Positions 24,906 through 32,504 of a DNA stretch of 64,000 bases are shown here, one piece after another. The notes beneath the pieces were generated by a model that was not told the origin of the DNA, ran no database searches, and saw only the letters and a program-made list of their open reading frames with translations. Numbering within the stretch: the first letter of the stretch is position 1; each line of letters begins with the position of its first letter. The translations under genes and the position numbers were made by a program. Source of the stretch: Planctomycetes bacterium syqfu (GTDB lineage Bacteria; Planctomycetota; Phycisphaerae; Phycisphaerales; Phycisphaeraceae); the NCBI GenBank assembly GCA_020974905.1, contig CP087563.1, forward strand, positions 4,960,001-5,024,000, in the 5' to 3' direction.

Positions 24906-25616
24906 TTATTGAGTGTGTAACTGTTTTAGCTTTTTGCTTGCCAGGATAGCTGCATCCGATTGAGGGAATGTGTCGATGATCATCTGGAGTTTGGTTACTG
25001 GTTGACTGGTAGCCAACGCATCGTAGACCATACAATGCTGGTGAGCTAGAAGCATGAGTTTGATCGTCTTTTTGAGTTGCTCAGCATCTTTTTGACGATC
25101 ACCATTGACTATTATTGGATGATACTTGGGATACCACTGCTTGGTCACGGTTGCATGTAGCAGGGGGAAAGCCCACTGGCAAAAATCCATCCTTTTCTGA
25201 AATTGATCGCTGTCTACGTGAGACGGTAAGATCATCATGGACCGGGCGCGAATCACATCATGTGTGATACGGTTGCCGGTGAGTTCAATGCACTTGGCAA
25301 AATAGCGATTCGCTTTTGGGAAGTTTGCTTTTTCGCCCCGTATGGGATCAAAGTTCGTCGAGTAGAGGGCGCCTAATCTGCAATAAACCCATGCCTGTGC
25401 TTGCCAGTCTGATGTTCTTGTGAGAAATTCCAGGTAGTGTTGTTCGGCCTTAAGCTGATTGCCTGGTTTGCCACCATTGCGTTCAGGGTCGAAGCTCTCA
25501 GCAAGTTTCAGGAGTTGGTTACTCTCGATGGCTTTAAGATTGTCGTCGGCATGACTGGTTTGTGTGATAAGGATGATTGCAATAAGACAAATTGTATTGA
25601 ATGGGTATTGATACAT
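24906..25616 (-). CDS. Secreted protein with TPR-like helices, unknown function
   Basis: 236 residues with a signal peptide (YPFNTICLIAIILITQTSHA, cleavage near SHADD). The mature part is all-helical with TPR-like spacing: NQLKAEQHYLEFLTRTSDWQ, AWVYCRLGALYSTNF, ANRYFAKCIELTGN, and a C-terminal TKLQMIIDTFPQSDAAILASKKL that resembles the last TPR of periplasmic Ybg/Tol-type proteins. No specific family. GGAGG lies 7 nt before ATG 25616. It converges with the ImmA-like gene and lies 28 nt after the rdgB stop codon on the same strand, so the two could be cotranscribed. Confidence 0.7.
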   Translation of the reverse strand: MYQYPFNTICLIAIILITQTSHADDNLKAIESNQLLKLAESFDPERNGGKPGNQLKAEQHYLEFLTRTSDWQAQAWVYCRLGALYSTNFDPIRGEKANFPKANRYFAKCIELTGNRITHDVIRARSMMILPSHVDSDQFQKRMDFCQWAFPLLHATVTKQWYPKYHPIIVNGDRQKDAEQLKKTIKLMLLAHQHCMVYDALATSQPVTKLQMIIDTFPQSDAAILASKKLKQLHTQ

Positions 25617-25644
25617 GACATCCTCCGGAATCGTGAAAAGCTAA

Positions 25645-26349
25645 TTAGATGAGATTTTTCAACTGATCCCAAATCAAGCGGCTGGCTTTGCCTCGGTGAC
25701 TGATGCTGTTTTTGTGGTCGGGGGTGAGTTGGGCGGTGGTTTTGCCTAACTCGGGGACGAAGAACAGCGGGTCATAACCAAAGCCGTTTTCGCCGATGCC
25801 TTTGGGGTTGTCGATGGCATAACCGTCATCACCGGGGCCGAGAATCCGACCTTCGATGGTGCCACGCACGACGATGGGTTCATGTTTGATCGAAACGGGG
25901 TCAGACCCCGTTTGGCTGGGTCTTTGGTCACTTCCGGGGGTGGGGCTTCCGGGGGGGAAGCATAGAGCCATGGCACAGACGAACCGCGCGGTGCGCTGCT
26001 CCGTTGGCCGGTCGCCCAACTCATTGAGCAGTTTCTGATTGTTGGCAGGGTCCACCACATCTCGACCGCCGGTCATGCCCGAGTATCGCGCGCTGTAGAC
26101 GCCGGGAGCGCCATCCAACGCATCGACTTCCAGACCACTGTCATCGGCAAAGCACGACAAGCCCGCAGCGTTCGCGTAGTACTGTGCTTTGAGCAGCGCG
26201 TTACCTTCAAAAGTCGGTTGGTCTTCCACCGGTTCGTCGATTTCCAGACCGATATCTTTGAGCGTAACAATCTCCAACTGCGGGTCAGTGATGACCGCTT
26301 TGATCTCATCGAGCTTGTGTGGGTTGGATGTGGCTAAGAGAAATCTCAT
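25645..26349 (-). CDS. rdgB: XTP/dITP diphosphatase (RdgB/HAM1) with a repeat-derived insertion
   Basis: Hydrolyses non-canonical purine nucleoside triphosphates such as dITP and XTP to monophosphates, keeping them out of DNA. About 234 residues from MRFLLATSNPHKLDEI. Key motifs intact: TSNPHK (substrate), FADDSGLEVDALDG (catalytic Asp), GENGFGYDPLFF and SHRGKA. Between MALCF and VVRGTIEGRI there are about 27 extra residues. Their DNA contains the palindrome ACGGGGTCAGACCCCGT and two copies of CTTCCGGGGG, so a non-coding repeat seems to have been captured in frame, in a surface loop. ORF extension beyond ATG 26349 comes from another repeat and is rejected. Confidence 0.92.
   Translation of the reverse strand: MRFLLATSNPHKLDEIKAVITDPQLEIVTLKDIGLEIDEPVEDQPTFEGNALLKAQYYANAAGLSCFADDSGLEVDALDGAPGVYSARYSGMTGGRDVVDPANNQKLLNELGDRPTEQRTARFVCAMALCFPPGSPTPGSDQRPSQTGSDPVSIKHEPIVVRGTIEGRILGPGDDGYAIDNPKGIGENGFGYDPLFFVPELGKTTAQLTPDHKNSISHRGKASRLIWDQLKNLI
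25893..25965. repeat. Palindromic and CTTCCGGGGG repeats inside rdgB
   Basis: AAACGGGGTCAGACCCCGTTT (25893-25913, near-perfect palindrome) followed by CACTTCCGGGGGTGGGG and GGCTTCCGGGGGGG. The same short motif is found between genes elsewhere in the window. Confidence 0.8.
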
Positions 26350-26363
26350 GGCTGTTTTTTGAA

Positions 26364-26404
26364 CCACAGATGCACAGAGCAAACTCTGAGTCTCTGTGGT
26401 TACA
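26364..26404. repeat. CACAGAG-type repeat
   Basis: CCACAGATGCACAGAGCAAA and CTCTGAGTCTCTGTGG are inverted arms of a short palindrome upstream of rdgB. Confidence 0.7.
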
Positions 26405-26417
26405 TTTCTTTTCATTC

Positions 26418-26565
26418 GCGCTAAACCACCCCGGAAGCAAGCGGTTTACTATTCGGACGAAATCCGAAATCCGAAATCCGAAATCCGAAATCCGCCACCG
26501 AAGGTACTGCGAAGCACAATCCGAAACTTCCGGGGGCCGGGGAAAACTTCCGGGGGGGGGTTACA
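26418..26565. repeat. Composite intergenic repeat: CTAAACC hairpin, 7-bp tandem repeat, CTTCCGGGGG motifs
   Basis: CGCTAAACC and GCAAGCGGTTTA would form a hairpin but are split by ACCCCGGAA. Then GAAATCC is repeated five times (26459-26493), then two CTTCCGGGGG copies (26524-26558). It fills the spacer between the GH57 gene and rdgB. Confidence 0.75.
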
Positions 26566-28264
26566 TCTTCCACCAGTCGAGTTCGATTTCGTTGAAGATG
26601 ATGTCGTGGATGTTGGCATCTTCGACTTCGAATTTTTCGATCTCGTTGAGTTTGCCCAGGTAGCTGGTGTCCTCTGCGAGTTTTTCACTCAGTGCAAGTA
26701 GCGTCTCAAAGCGGGAGACGTGTTGCATGAATCGTTTGATACCGTAGTCGACAGCCTGGCCGCGCGTGATGATGAACTGCCAGTCGGACGCCTGGAGCAG
26801 GAACAGTTCGCGTCCAGCCTTCTTGAGCAGGTCTTCGATCTGCGGGTTGGTCCGCCAGGGCAGGTCCATGGTGGCTTTGCCGAAGTTGGCTTCGCAGCGG
26901 TATTCGATATCCCACATCCAGTTGACCTTGTCGTTGGTCCACACACGGTGATCGCCTTCCTCGCCCCACGAACCTTCGGGCATGGAGACCACCTTGTCCG
27001 GCGGGTTCATCTCAAGCATCTCATCACTGGCACGCAGGTCCACATCGGGATCAGCGTTGAGCGTCATGATCACATCACGCAGGAACTTGGGACCTTCAAA
27101 CCACCAGTGACCAAACAACTCTGCGTCGAATGTAGCGACGACATGAGCGTGACGGCCAGTGCGATGGTGGTACTCGTTGACACGATCGTGGACAAGTTTT
27201 GCAAAGTGCTGAGCATGCTGATGAATGTGATGCTCGGTGTCATTGGGATAGTAAAGGTGTTTTTCACCGAGGTCGACCTTGTTGCCGGTGACCTTCCAGT
27301 AACGCAGGCCGCGCTTTTCACCCCATTGTTTGTGGAATTCCAGGTAGACACCGTCTGCCGGGTATCCGATCGCGCCACTCCAGACCTGTTCACAGACGCG
27401 CGGGTCGCGGCCGAAGACTGCAACGCGACCGAGTCCCGTGCCATCGGAGTTGACCAGGTGCGGTTCATGGACGGAGTGCCAGCCGCGGTTGACGTATTTC
27501 TTGCCTTCTTCCCAATCGACTTTCCACCACTTGCCATCGTTGAAAAGCTGTTCGGAGTGTGAGCCTTCGATCAGATGATTTTCGACAAAGAAGTGGTTGA
27601 TGGTTTCATCAGCAATGAGATGCTCGATGCCGATGCGGTTGCCTTTGCCCGCCCAACCGATGGGAGAATTCCACGGACCGCCGGGACGGTAAGCACATTC
27701 GGGTAACCACATGCCCGTGGGCTTGTAACCGAGAATGCGATGACTCGACGCCAAACCTGCACGCAACTGTGCCCGGATGGAGGAGTCTTCAAAGAGCAGT
27801 GGCAGGTACGCATGTGTTGCGGTGGAGGTCAGCAATTCGATGTGACCGTCACGAGCATGCTTGCCGTACGCCGCAGGGATGTCGCGCTTGATGGCTTTGA
27901 ACTGGTTGAGCAGTCGCTCGTAGGTTTCAGCCCATTGCTGAGCGAGATACGCCATGTGCCCGTTGTCGAGGTCTTCGAATTCTTTGAGATCTTTCTCTGC
28001 GCGTTCGATGCGATCAAGGAGGTATTTCTCGAAGCCTTCCTTGAAGTGATCATGTGCCAACTGTTCAAGGAGCACCGGCGTTAAACCAATGGTGAACTTG
28101 GGCGAGATTTCATGCAGGACGCAATGCCCGATGATGTCCAGGATCGGCAGGTAGGTTTCGGCGGCGGCTTCATAGAGCCAGTCTTCGCCGTGCGGCCAGA
28201 CGCCGTGCCGGAGGACATAAGGAAGGTGACCGTGAAGGACGAAAGTGAAGCTGCCTTTTGCCAT
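26561..28264 (-). CDS. Glycoside hydrolase family 57 (DUF1957-type, alpha-glucan branching-like)
   Basis: 567 residues. GH57 enzymes act on alpha-1,4-glucans (amylase, branching enzyme or 4-alpha-glucanotransferase). The N terminus GSFTFVLHGHLPYVLRHG is the first conserved region. The nucleophile region is GMWLPECAYRPG with Glu; the acid/base region is VATFDAELFGHWWFEG with Asp. C-terminal helical part NPQIEDLLKKAGRELFLLQASDWQF is typical of the branching-enzyme subgroup (TK1436-like). It therefore likely takes part in glycogen synthesis. ATG 28264 is chosen because MAKGSFTF matches the family start; TACACT lies 10 nt upstream with no Shine-Dalgarno. Confidence 0.9.
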   Translation of the reverse strand: MAKGSFTFVLHGHLPYVLRHGVWPHGEDWLYEAAAETYLPILDIIGHCVLHEISPKFTIGLTPVLLEQLAHDHFKEGFEKYLLDRIERAEKDLKEFEDLDNGHMAYLAQQWAETYERLLNQFKAIKRDIPAAYGKHARDGHIELLTSTATHAYLPLLFEDSSIRAQLRAGLASSHRILGYKPTGMWLPECAYRPGGPWNSPIGWAGKGNRIGIEHLIADETINHFFVENHLIEGSHSEQLFNDGKWWKVDWEEGKKYVNRGWHSVHEPHLVNSDGTGLGRVAVFGRDPRVCEQVWSGAIGYPADGVYLEFHKQWGEKRGLRYWKVTGNKVDLGEKHLYYPNDTEHHIHQHAQHFAKLVHDRVNEYHHRTGRHAHVVATFDAELFGHWWFEGPKFLRDVIMTLNADPDVDLRASDEMLEMNPPDKVVSMPEGSWGEEGDHRVWTNDKVNWMWDIEYRCEANFGKATMDLPWRTNPQIEDLLKKAGRELFLLQASDWQFIITRGQAVDYGIKRFMQHVSRFETLLALSEKLAEDTSYLGKLNEIEKFEVEDANIHDIIFNEIELDWWKM

Positions 28265-28404
28265 AATGTAAATCAGTGTACCAGATTGCGCCATGCATGA
28301 CAGTGGACCGAACCCGATTGAAACTTTTTCTGATATTTGTAAGTTGCATTTGCGTTACAACCTATATCACGAACCTCATGAACATCCGACTTAGGAGTAT
28401 GAAA

Positions 28405-28932
28405 ATGTCCATCCTCGTCATCAGCACTTCACTGAACCCCGGCAGTCGCAGTCGCATCATGGCCAAACAAGCCATCGCCGATTTGCAGGCAGCCGACATC
28501 GAAACCGACTACCTGGATTTGCAGGACATATCCCTGCCGATCTGTGACGGGGGTGTTTGTTATGGCGATAAACAACTTCCGGGGGTAAAGCAGAAAATCA
28601 TCAATGCCACCGGCGTGATCATGGCGGTGCCGATTTACACATTTGATGTCAGCGCCGCCGCCAAGAACCTCATCGAGATGACCGGCCGGGATTGCTGGAC
28701 GGACCACGTCGTCGGATTCATCTGTGCAGCAGGGGGGCAAGGCAGTTACATGTCGGTGATGCAGATCGCCTGCTCATTGATGTTGGACTTCAGAACCTTC
28801 ATCGTGCCGCGCTTTGTCTATGCGACCAAGGGTGCATTCGACGGTGATGTCATTGCAGATGATGAAGTGAAGACACGCATCACAGAGTTGAGCAAGGAAG
28901 TGGTTCGCGTGTCCAACGCGCTGCGCGGGTGA
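28405..28932 (+). CDS. NADPH-dependent FMN reductase family flavoprotein
   Basis: 175 residues from ATG 28405, chosen over ATG 28399 because AGGAG lies 7 nt upstream of the former. Flavodoxin-like fold: MSILVISTSLNPGSRSR is the FMN phosphate loop, VIMAVPIYTFDVSAAAKNLIEM the second FMN contact, and GFICAAGGQGSYMSVMQIA the third. Such enzymes reduce FMN, quinones or azo/nitro compounds. A DNA copy of the CTTCCGGGGG motif encodes Gln-Leu-Pro-Gly-Val at about residue 60 in frame. Two hairpins follow the stop. Divergent from the GH57 gene. Confidence 0.85.
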   Translation: MSILVISTSLNPGSRSRIMAKQAIADLQAADIETDYLDLQDISLPICDGGVCYGDKQLPGVKQKIINATGVIMAVPIYTFDVSAAAKNLIEMTGRDCWTDHVVGFICAAGGQGSYMSVMQIACSLMLDFRTFIVPRFVYATKGAFDGDVIADDEVKTRITELSKEVVRVSNALRG

Positions 28933-28944
28933 ACGCATTGTCGA

Positions 28945-28972
28945 AACCCGCGACTCTCCCGAGTCGCGGGTT
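28945..28972 (+). terminator. Probable terminator after the FMN reductase gene
   Basis: AACCCGCGACTC-TCCC-GAGTCGCGGGTT, a perfect 12-bp stem 13 nt after the stop; the following T tract (GTCTT) is weak. Confidence 0.65.
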
Positions 28973-29011
28973 GTCTTGGTGTTGATCGATGTGTTTGATC
29001 GAACAAATCGC

Positions 29012-29182
29012 ACAAGGCAACCCGTGCCGCAGGAGCGACACGGCTTTGTTTTCTCTCAGTGAGTGAATCACATCGTATTCAACAGAGCGTGTTCTCACGT
29101 TGAGCACCGGGTGTGAACCCGGTGCAGGTTCTTGTGCGTTGCGTGACGCGTGAGCTTGCACCGGATTGACATCCGATGCTCA
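29012..29182. repeat. CCGTG hairpin plus GAGCACCGG repeat, copy 3
   Basis: GCAACCCGTGCCGCAGGAGCGACACGGCTTTG (about 29015-29046), then GAGCACCGGGTGTGAACCCGGTGC ... GCACCGGATTGACATCCGATGCTCA (29100-29182). The stop codon of the next gene lies at the edge of the second element. Confidence 0.75.
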
Positions 29183-29893
29183 GGTAACTGCGTTTATCGG
29201 TGTTTTCACATCTTTCTCCCACCCACACTCCGGACAATACTCGGGTGTGCCGGTGAGGTTGTAGTTGCATTTGGGGCAGCCGTTTTTTGTTGGGAACCTC
29301 GCCCAACGCGCGGTGAAGGCAGCGATCAGACAACCCACTAGTAACCCCGCAACGGTGTGCATGGGGACGTTGTAGTATATATATCTCGTGATGTTTACTT
29401 TGTATACCCAAACCCTAGTGAAATAAATATCACCTGTATCCAGTACGATCTGCATTTCACCGAGGCCCATAAAGTATTTGAAAAGGAAAAAAAATGGAGA
29501 GTCATTATGCATATCAATGATTCGATTTGTAACCAGTAAAATGAACGTCAGTGTAACTGTGCCAGACAAGCCTGCAAAAAGATAACCATATCGCCGGATT
29601 CTTTTCCGATGCCTGGCTGTTAATGGCGGAGTTGCCCAAGCCAATAGCATGCCGACAATACTCCAGAGCAGGATGTTGAAACACACTACACTTAGTATGC
29701 CAGTCCGTTGATCTACAATCTTCTCAACAACATCACCGTAAAGAAGAGATGATACGTAATCGCCTGGTAGAGAAATGATCGCTGCGGAAACATACAGATA
29801 CGGCAATTCGAACAGCCACACGATCCCAGCCATACCGTGGATCAATAGCGAAGTAATTCCAAAACCGATGGCATATTTGCGTGTGCGATTCAT
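29180..29893 (-). CDS. Membrane protein with C-terminal zinc ribbon
   Basis: 237 residues. Four to five hydrophobic helices (for example YAIGFGITSLLIHGMAGIVW, ILSVVCFNILLWSIVGMLLA, LFAGLSGTVTLTFILLVTN, TVAGLLVGCLIAAF) and, after the last helix, a cytoplasmic ribbon GCPKCNYNLTGTPEYCPECGW with CxxC...CxxC. This ribbon is a recurring planctomycetal module of unknown purpose. The DNA is more AT-rich than the neighbouring enzymes. A paralogue-like protein with the same ribbon is at the right end of the window (63384). The 3' end coincides with a repeat. Function unknown. Confidence 0.75.
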   Translation of the reverse strand: MNRTRKYAIGFGITSLLIHGMAGIVWLFELPYLYVSAAIISLPGDYVSSLLYGDVVEKIVDQRTGILSVVCFNILLWSIVGMLLAWATPPLTARHRKRIRRYGYLFAGLSGTVTLTFILLVTNRIIDMHNDSPFFFLFKYFMGLGEMQIVLDTGDIYFTRVWVYKVNITRYIYYNVPMHTVAGLLVGCLIAAFTARWARFPTKNGCPKCNYNLTGTPEYCPECGWEKDVKTPINAVT

Positions 29894-29921
29894 GTGTCGT
29901 CCCGGAATGATAGTCTGGTGA

Positions 29922-30353
29922 TTAATCCGTTATTTCACTCACATCCATTATGACAAGTTGCGTGTCAATGGTCTGCAATTTAGGTCCAAACGAGCGATGA
30001 TCAAAATGGGATTGCATGACTAGGTATGCTTTGTTGTCGTGTATATCCATAAGGACGAAAGTGGTCTTGCCGTGATCGTCGTCTAACTCATACGGTGTTT
30101 GGCCGACGAGGGTGATGTTGTTGTTGGCGGTGGGTGATGGGGTGAGTGTATAGGTTTTGCCTTGTGCGTCGGGCCAATGCAGGGCTTTGATTCGGGCTTT
30201 GAGAAATTGTGTTGCTTGCGTGTTGTTCAGAGCAATGCTTGAGTGGATGGCAGGTTCGCGGGGTGTGATGGATTGGTGGAAAGCAATGCCCAATCCAAAG
30301 CCGATGATCAGCATTGTTATGCCTGCGATGATGAATTTGATTTTGCGATTCAT
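29922..30353 (-). CDS. Single-pass membrane protein, unknown function
   Basis: 143 residues: MNRKIKFIIAGITMLIIGFG is an N-terminal membrane anchor, followed by a periplasmic domain of about 115 residues (ATQFLKARIKALHWPDAQGK ... KTTFVLMDIHDNKAYLVMQS ... TQLVIMDVSEITD). No family recognised. ATG 30353 is used because the anchor starts there and GGGGAACAA precedes it; that GGGG belongs to a CTTCCGGGG repeat motif, so a repeat may be serving as the ribosome binding site. Next to the zinc-ribbon membrane protein on the same strand. Confidence 0.6.
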   Translation of the reverse strand: MNRKIKFIIAGITMLIIGFGLGIAFHQSITPREPAIHSSIALNNTQATQFLKARIKALHWPDAQGKTYTLTPSPTANNNITLVGQTPYELDDDHGKTTFVLMDIHDNKAYLVMQSHFDHRSFGPKLQTIDTQLVIMDVSEITD

Positions 30354-30375
30354 TTGTTCCCCGGAAGCGTGCAAA

Positions 30376-30425
30376 CGCTTTTGCCTTGCATCTGTGTTTA
30401 TCTGTGTGCATCTGTGGCTAATATG
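30376..30425. repeat. CACAGAT repeat at the 3' end of lpxK
   Basis: GCATCTGTGTTTATCTGTGTGCATCTGTGGC; on the minus strand this supplies the last six codons and the TAA stop of lpxK. Confidence 0.75.
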
Positions 30426-31462
30426 CCTTGAACCATTTGGGCCAACGCATTCTGTTCAGACGCATCGCTAAACCCCATGGCCAACTTCACGCGATAGACC
30501 GGGTCGTTAGCATCGAGTTTGGGCCATTTCACGTAGTCTTTTTCCGTGGTGATCAACACTGCATTGTCTGCCTTGGCACGTTCGACCAGTGCGGTGATTT
30601 CTTCGCTGGTCCATGCGTGGTGATCAGGTTGGATGATGATGTCGTTGATGTTCGTTGCATGCGACTGCAAGGTGTTGCTGAAGGCATCAGGATTGCCAAT
30701 GGCGATGGCGGCGAGACACGGCTTGCCGTTTAGCAGTTCCAGACTGTGTTCGTTGTCCTGCGTGTCGAGCAGTGAGACCCATTGATGCGAAGCATGCGCG
30801 ATGGGCGCGTTGCCGGTGATGCGGGTGATGGTTTGATCCAGCTCGACGATTGCTTGCGGGGGGACTTGATCGCTGCGTGTGACGATGATGGCATCAGCAC
30901 GTTTGAGCGCAGACTTGGGTTCACGCATCAGACCACGTGGCAGGAGATGACCATAACCAAACGGGTTGGTTGCATCGATCAACACGATGTCCAGATCGCG
31001 CTTGGCTTGGCGATGTTGAAAGCCATCATCCAACACGAAGCAGGTGGTCTGCGGAAATTTTTTCAGGGCTTGTTGTGCACCTTCCACGCGTGAGGGGTTG
31101 GCAATGACGGGGACTTGTTCGCCGAATTGTTTGACGTAGACCGCTGCTTCATCCGAGCCGTGGGTATCGGTGGACTTGTACCCGCGGAGCAGGATGGTGG
31201 GGCGGTGTCCCATGGCAAGTAGGCTTTGGACGAGAAAAGCGACCATGGGGGTTTTGCCGGTGCCCCCGGTGGTGAGATTTCCCACAGACAAGGTGGGGCG
31301 TCCCAGTGCATGGGATGGCTTGAGACCAGCATCAAAGAGTTTCTGTCGGACGCCGTTGGCAAGGGCGTAGCCTGGGGTGAGGATCGACATCATGCCGCGT
31401 GTGAGGGATGCGGTGAGTGAGGTGTCTTTGCCACTGATGATGTCGAGGATGCGTTGGGTCAT
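30398..31462 (-). CDS. lpxK: Tetraacyldisaccharide 4'-kinase
   Basis: 354 residues. Phosphorylates the 4' position of the lipid A disaccharide at the inner membrane, so a lipid-A-like glycolipid and an outer membrane are implied. Walker A is GNLTTGGTGKTPM (the family's GTGKT loop), LDDGFQHR is the diagnostic catalytic motif, and DLDIVLIDATNPFGYGHLLPRGLMREP follows as usual. N-terminal amphipathic helix LTRGMMSILTPGYALANGVRQ is the membrane-binding part. The C terminus (GILATDAHR) and stop codon lie in a CACAGAT repeat, so the native end may have been replaced. ATG 31462. It lies downstream of maf on the same strand, with a repeat between. Confidence 0.94.
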   Translation of the reverse strand: MTQRILDIISGKDTSLTASLTRGMMSILTPGYALANGVRQKLFDAGLKPSHALGRPTLSVGNLTTGGTGKTPMVAFLVQSLLAMGHRPTILLRGYKSTDTHGSDEAAVYVKQFGEQVPVIANPSRVEGAQQALKKFPQTTCFVLDDGFQHRQAKRDLDIVLIDATNPFGYGHLLPRGLMREPKSALKRADAIIVTRSDQVPPQAIVELDQTITRITGNAPIAHASHQWVSLLDTQDNEHSLELLNGKPCLAAIAIGNPDAFSNTLQSHATNINDIIIQPDHHAWTSEEITALVERAKADNAVLITTEKDYVKWPKLDANDPVYRVKLAMGFSDASEQNALAQMVQGILATDAHR

Positions 31463-31477
31463 GTGTGTTTTTCGTTG

Positions 31478-31640
31478 AAAGACAAGTAATCACAGATGAA
31501 CACAGATAAACACAGATGTCCAATTGTATATGCGGCTCACATATCAATGAGGTCACCGATTGGCATCATGTGCTTATCAAAACGGATTGTTTGGATTGGT
31601 TGTCTTTATCTGTGTTCATCTGTGGTTAATTGTCTTGGAA
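31478..31640. repeat. CACAGAT-type palindromic element, copy 1
   Basis: Left arm GACAAGTAATCACAGATGAA...CACAGATAAACACAGATG (31482-31519), right arm TGTCTTTATCTGTGTTCATC...TGTGGTTAATTGTCTT (31602-31637). The arms are reverse complements; about 160 bp in all, MITE-sized. Confidence 0.8.
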
Positions 31641-31647
31641 CAGAGAG

Positions 31648-32229
31648 CTATTGACCAGTCAGAAAATCCTTGAGCAATCTCATCGGCAAGCCCACGACAG
31701 TTGTTTCATCACCCTCCACGGTCACCGGCCAACCCGCTTTCTGGCGGTCAAACAGGTTGTATCCGCCTGCTTTACCCTGCCACTGTTGGGTGTCCAAATA
31801 GGCATTTATTTCACTTTCTGGGAGATTTCCCAGGGTCACCTGCGCCCGATCTGCCAGTTGGACAGGGTCATTTTGACCGGGAATGATCATTGTGACACCG
31901 GTGACGACCCAGTGGGCACAATTGAGCATATCGGTGATCTGCTGCCTGGCTTCGTCGCGTGTAACAGGGGTTCCCGCCAGCGATCCATCGGGCATGACGA
32001 TGAGGGTATCGGCAGCCAAAATGTGGTTTTGAGGGTGAATGTTTTTGACGCTAAGTGCTTTTTGAAGCGATAATTGCATGGCAATCTGCTCGGGTGTCGC
32101 TCCCGTGTCCTCAGGCTGTGGCGGGTCGTCGTAGGGGGGCTTGATGGCCTCGAATGTGACACCTGCCTCGGTGAGTAACTGGGCTCGACGGGGTGATTGG
32201 CTGGCAAGTGTCCATGAAATTTTATGCAT
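31648..32229 (-). CDS. maf: Maf-like nucleotide pyrophosphatase
   Basis: 193 residues. House-cleaning enzyme that hydrolyses non-standard or modified (d)NTPs such as dTTP/UTP or methylated forms. Start motif WTLASQSPRRAQLLTEAG; the second conserved block AADTLIVMPDGSLAGTPVTRDEAR; then LNCAHWVVTGVTMI. The Maf PxDxDE block is degenerate here (KPPYDDPPQPEDTG), within the range seen for divergent members. ATG 32229 is chosen because MHKISWTLASQSP is the normal beginning; the 50 upstream in-frame codons look non-coding. Located just upstream of lpxK. Confidence 0.88.
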   Translation of the reverse strand: MHKISWTLASQSPRRAQLLTEAGVTFEAIKPPYDDPPQPEDTGATPEQIAMQLSLQKALSVKNIHPQNHILAADTLIVMPDGSLAGTPVTRDEARQQITDMLNCAHWVVTGVTMIIPGQNDPVQLADRAQVTLGNLPESEINAYLDTQQWQGKAGGYNLFDRQKAGWPVTVEGDETTVVGLPMRLLKDFLTGQ

Positions 32230-32504
32230 GACTTTTTTCGCAAAAGGACTTATGTTCAATTCAAAGACCAGTAAAATGACAGATATGCACAAGTTATTCA
32301 AGGTTTCCAAGAGTCTTGCCCGATAATGAACATTGAACCAGAAGCGTAAGCATGTCGCTGAGGGGCAAACACAGCACATGCATGGACATAAGATGTAGGG
32401 TGGTCAACCCCCGATTTTCCAAAGTGTCACCGTGGCACGAGAGAAAACCTTCGGGGGGGGCAGGCAAGGACGTCTGCTCGGAGAATTGATGCAAGGATAG
32501 CGCG

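Noticed and set aside
26459-26493. Possible CRISPR array
   Set aside because: Units are 7 bp with no spacers; a simple tandem repeat.
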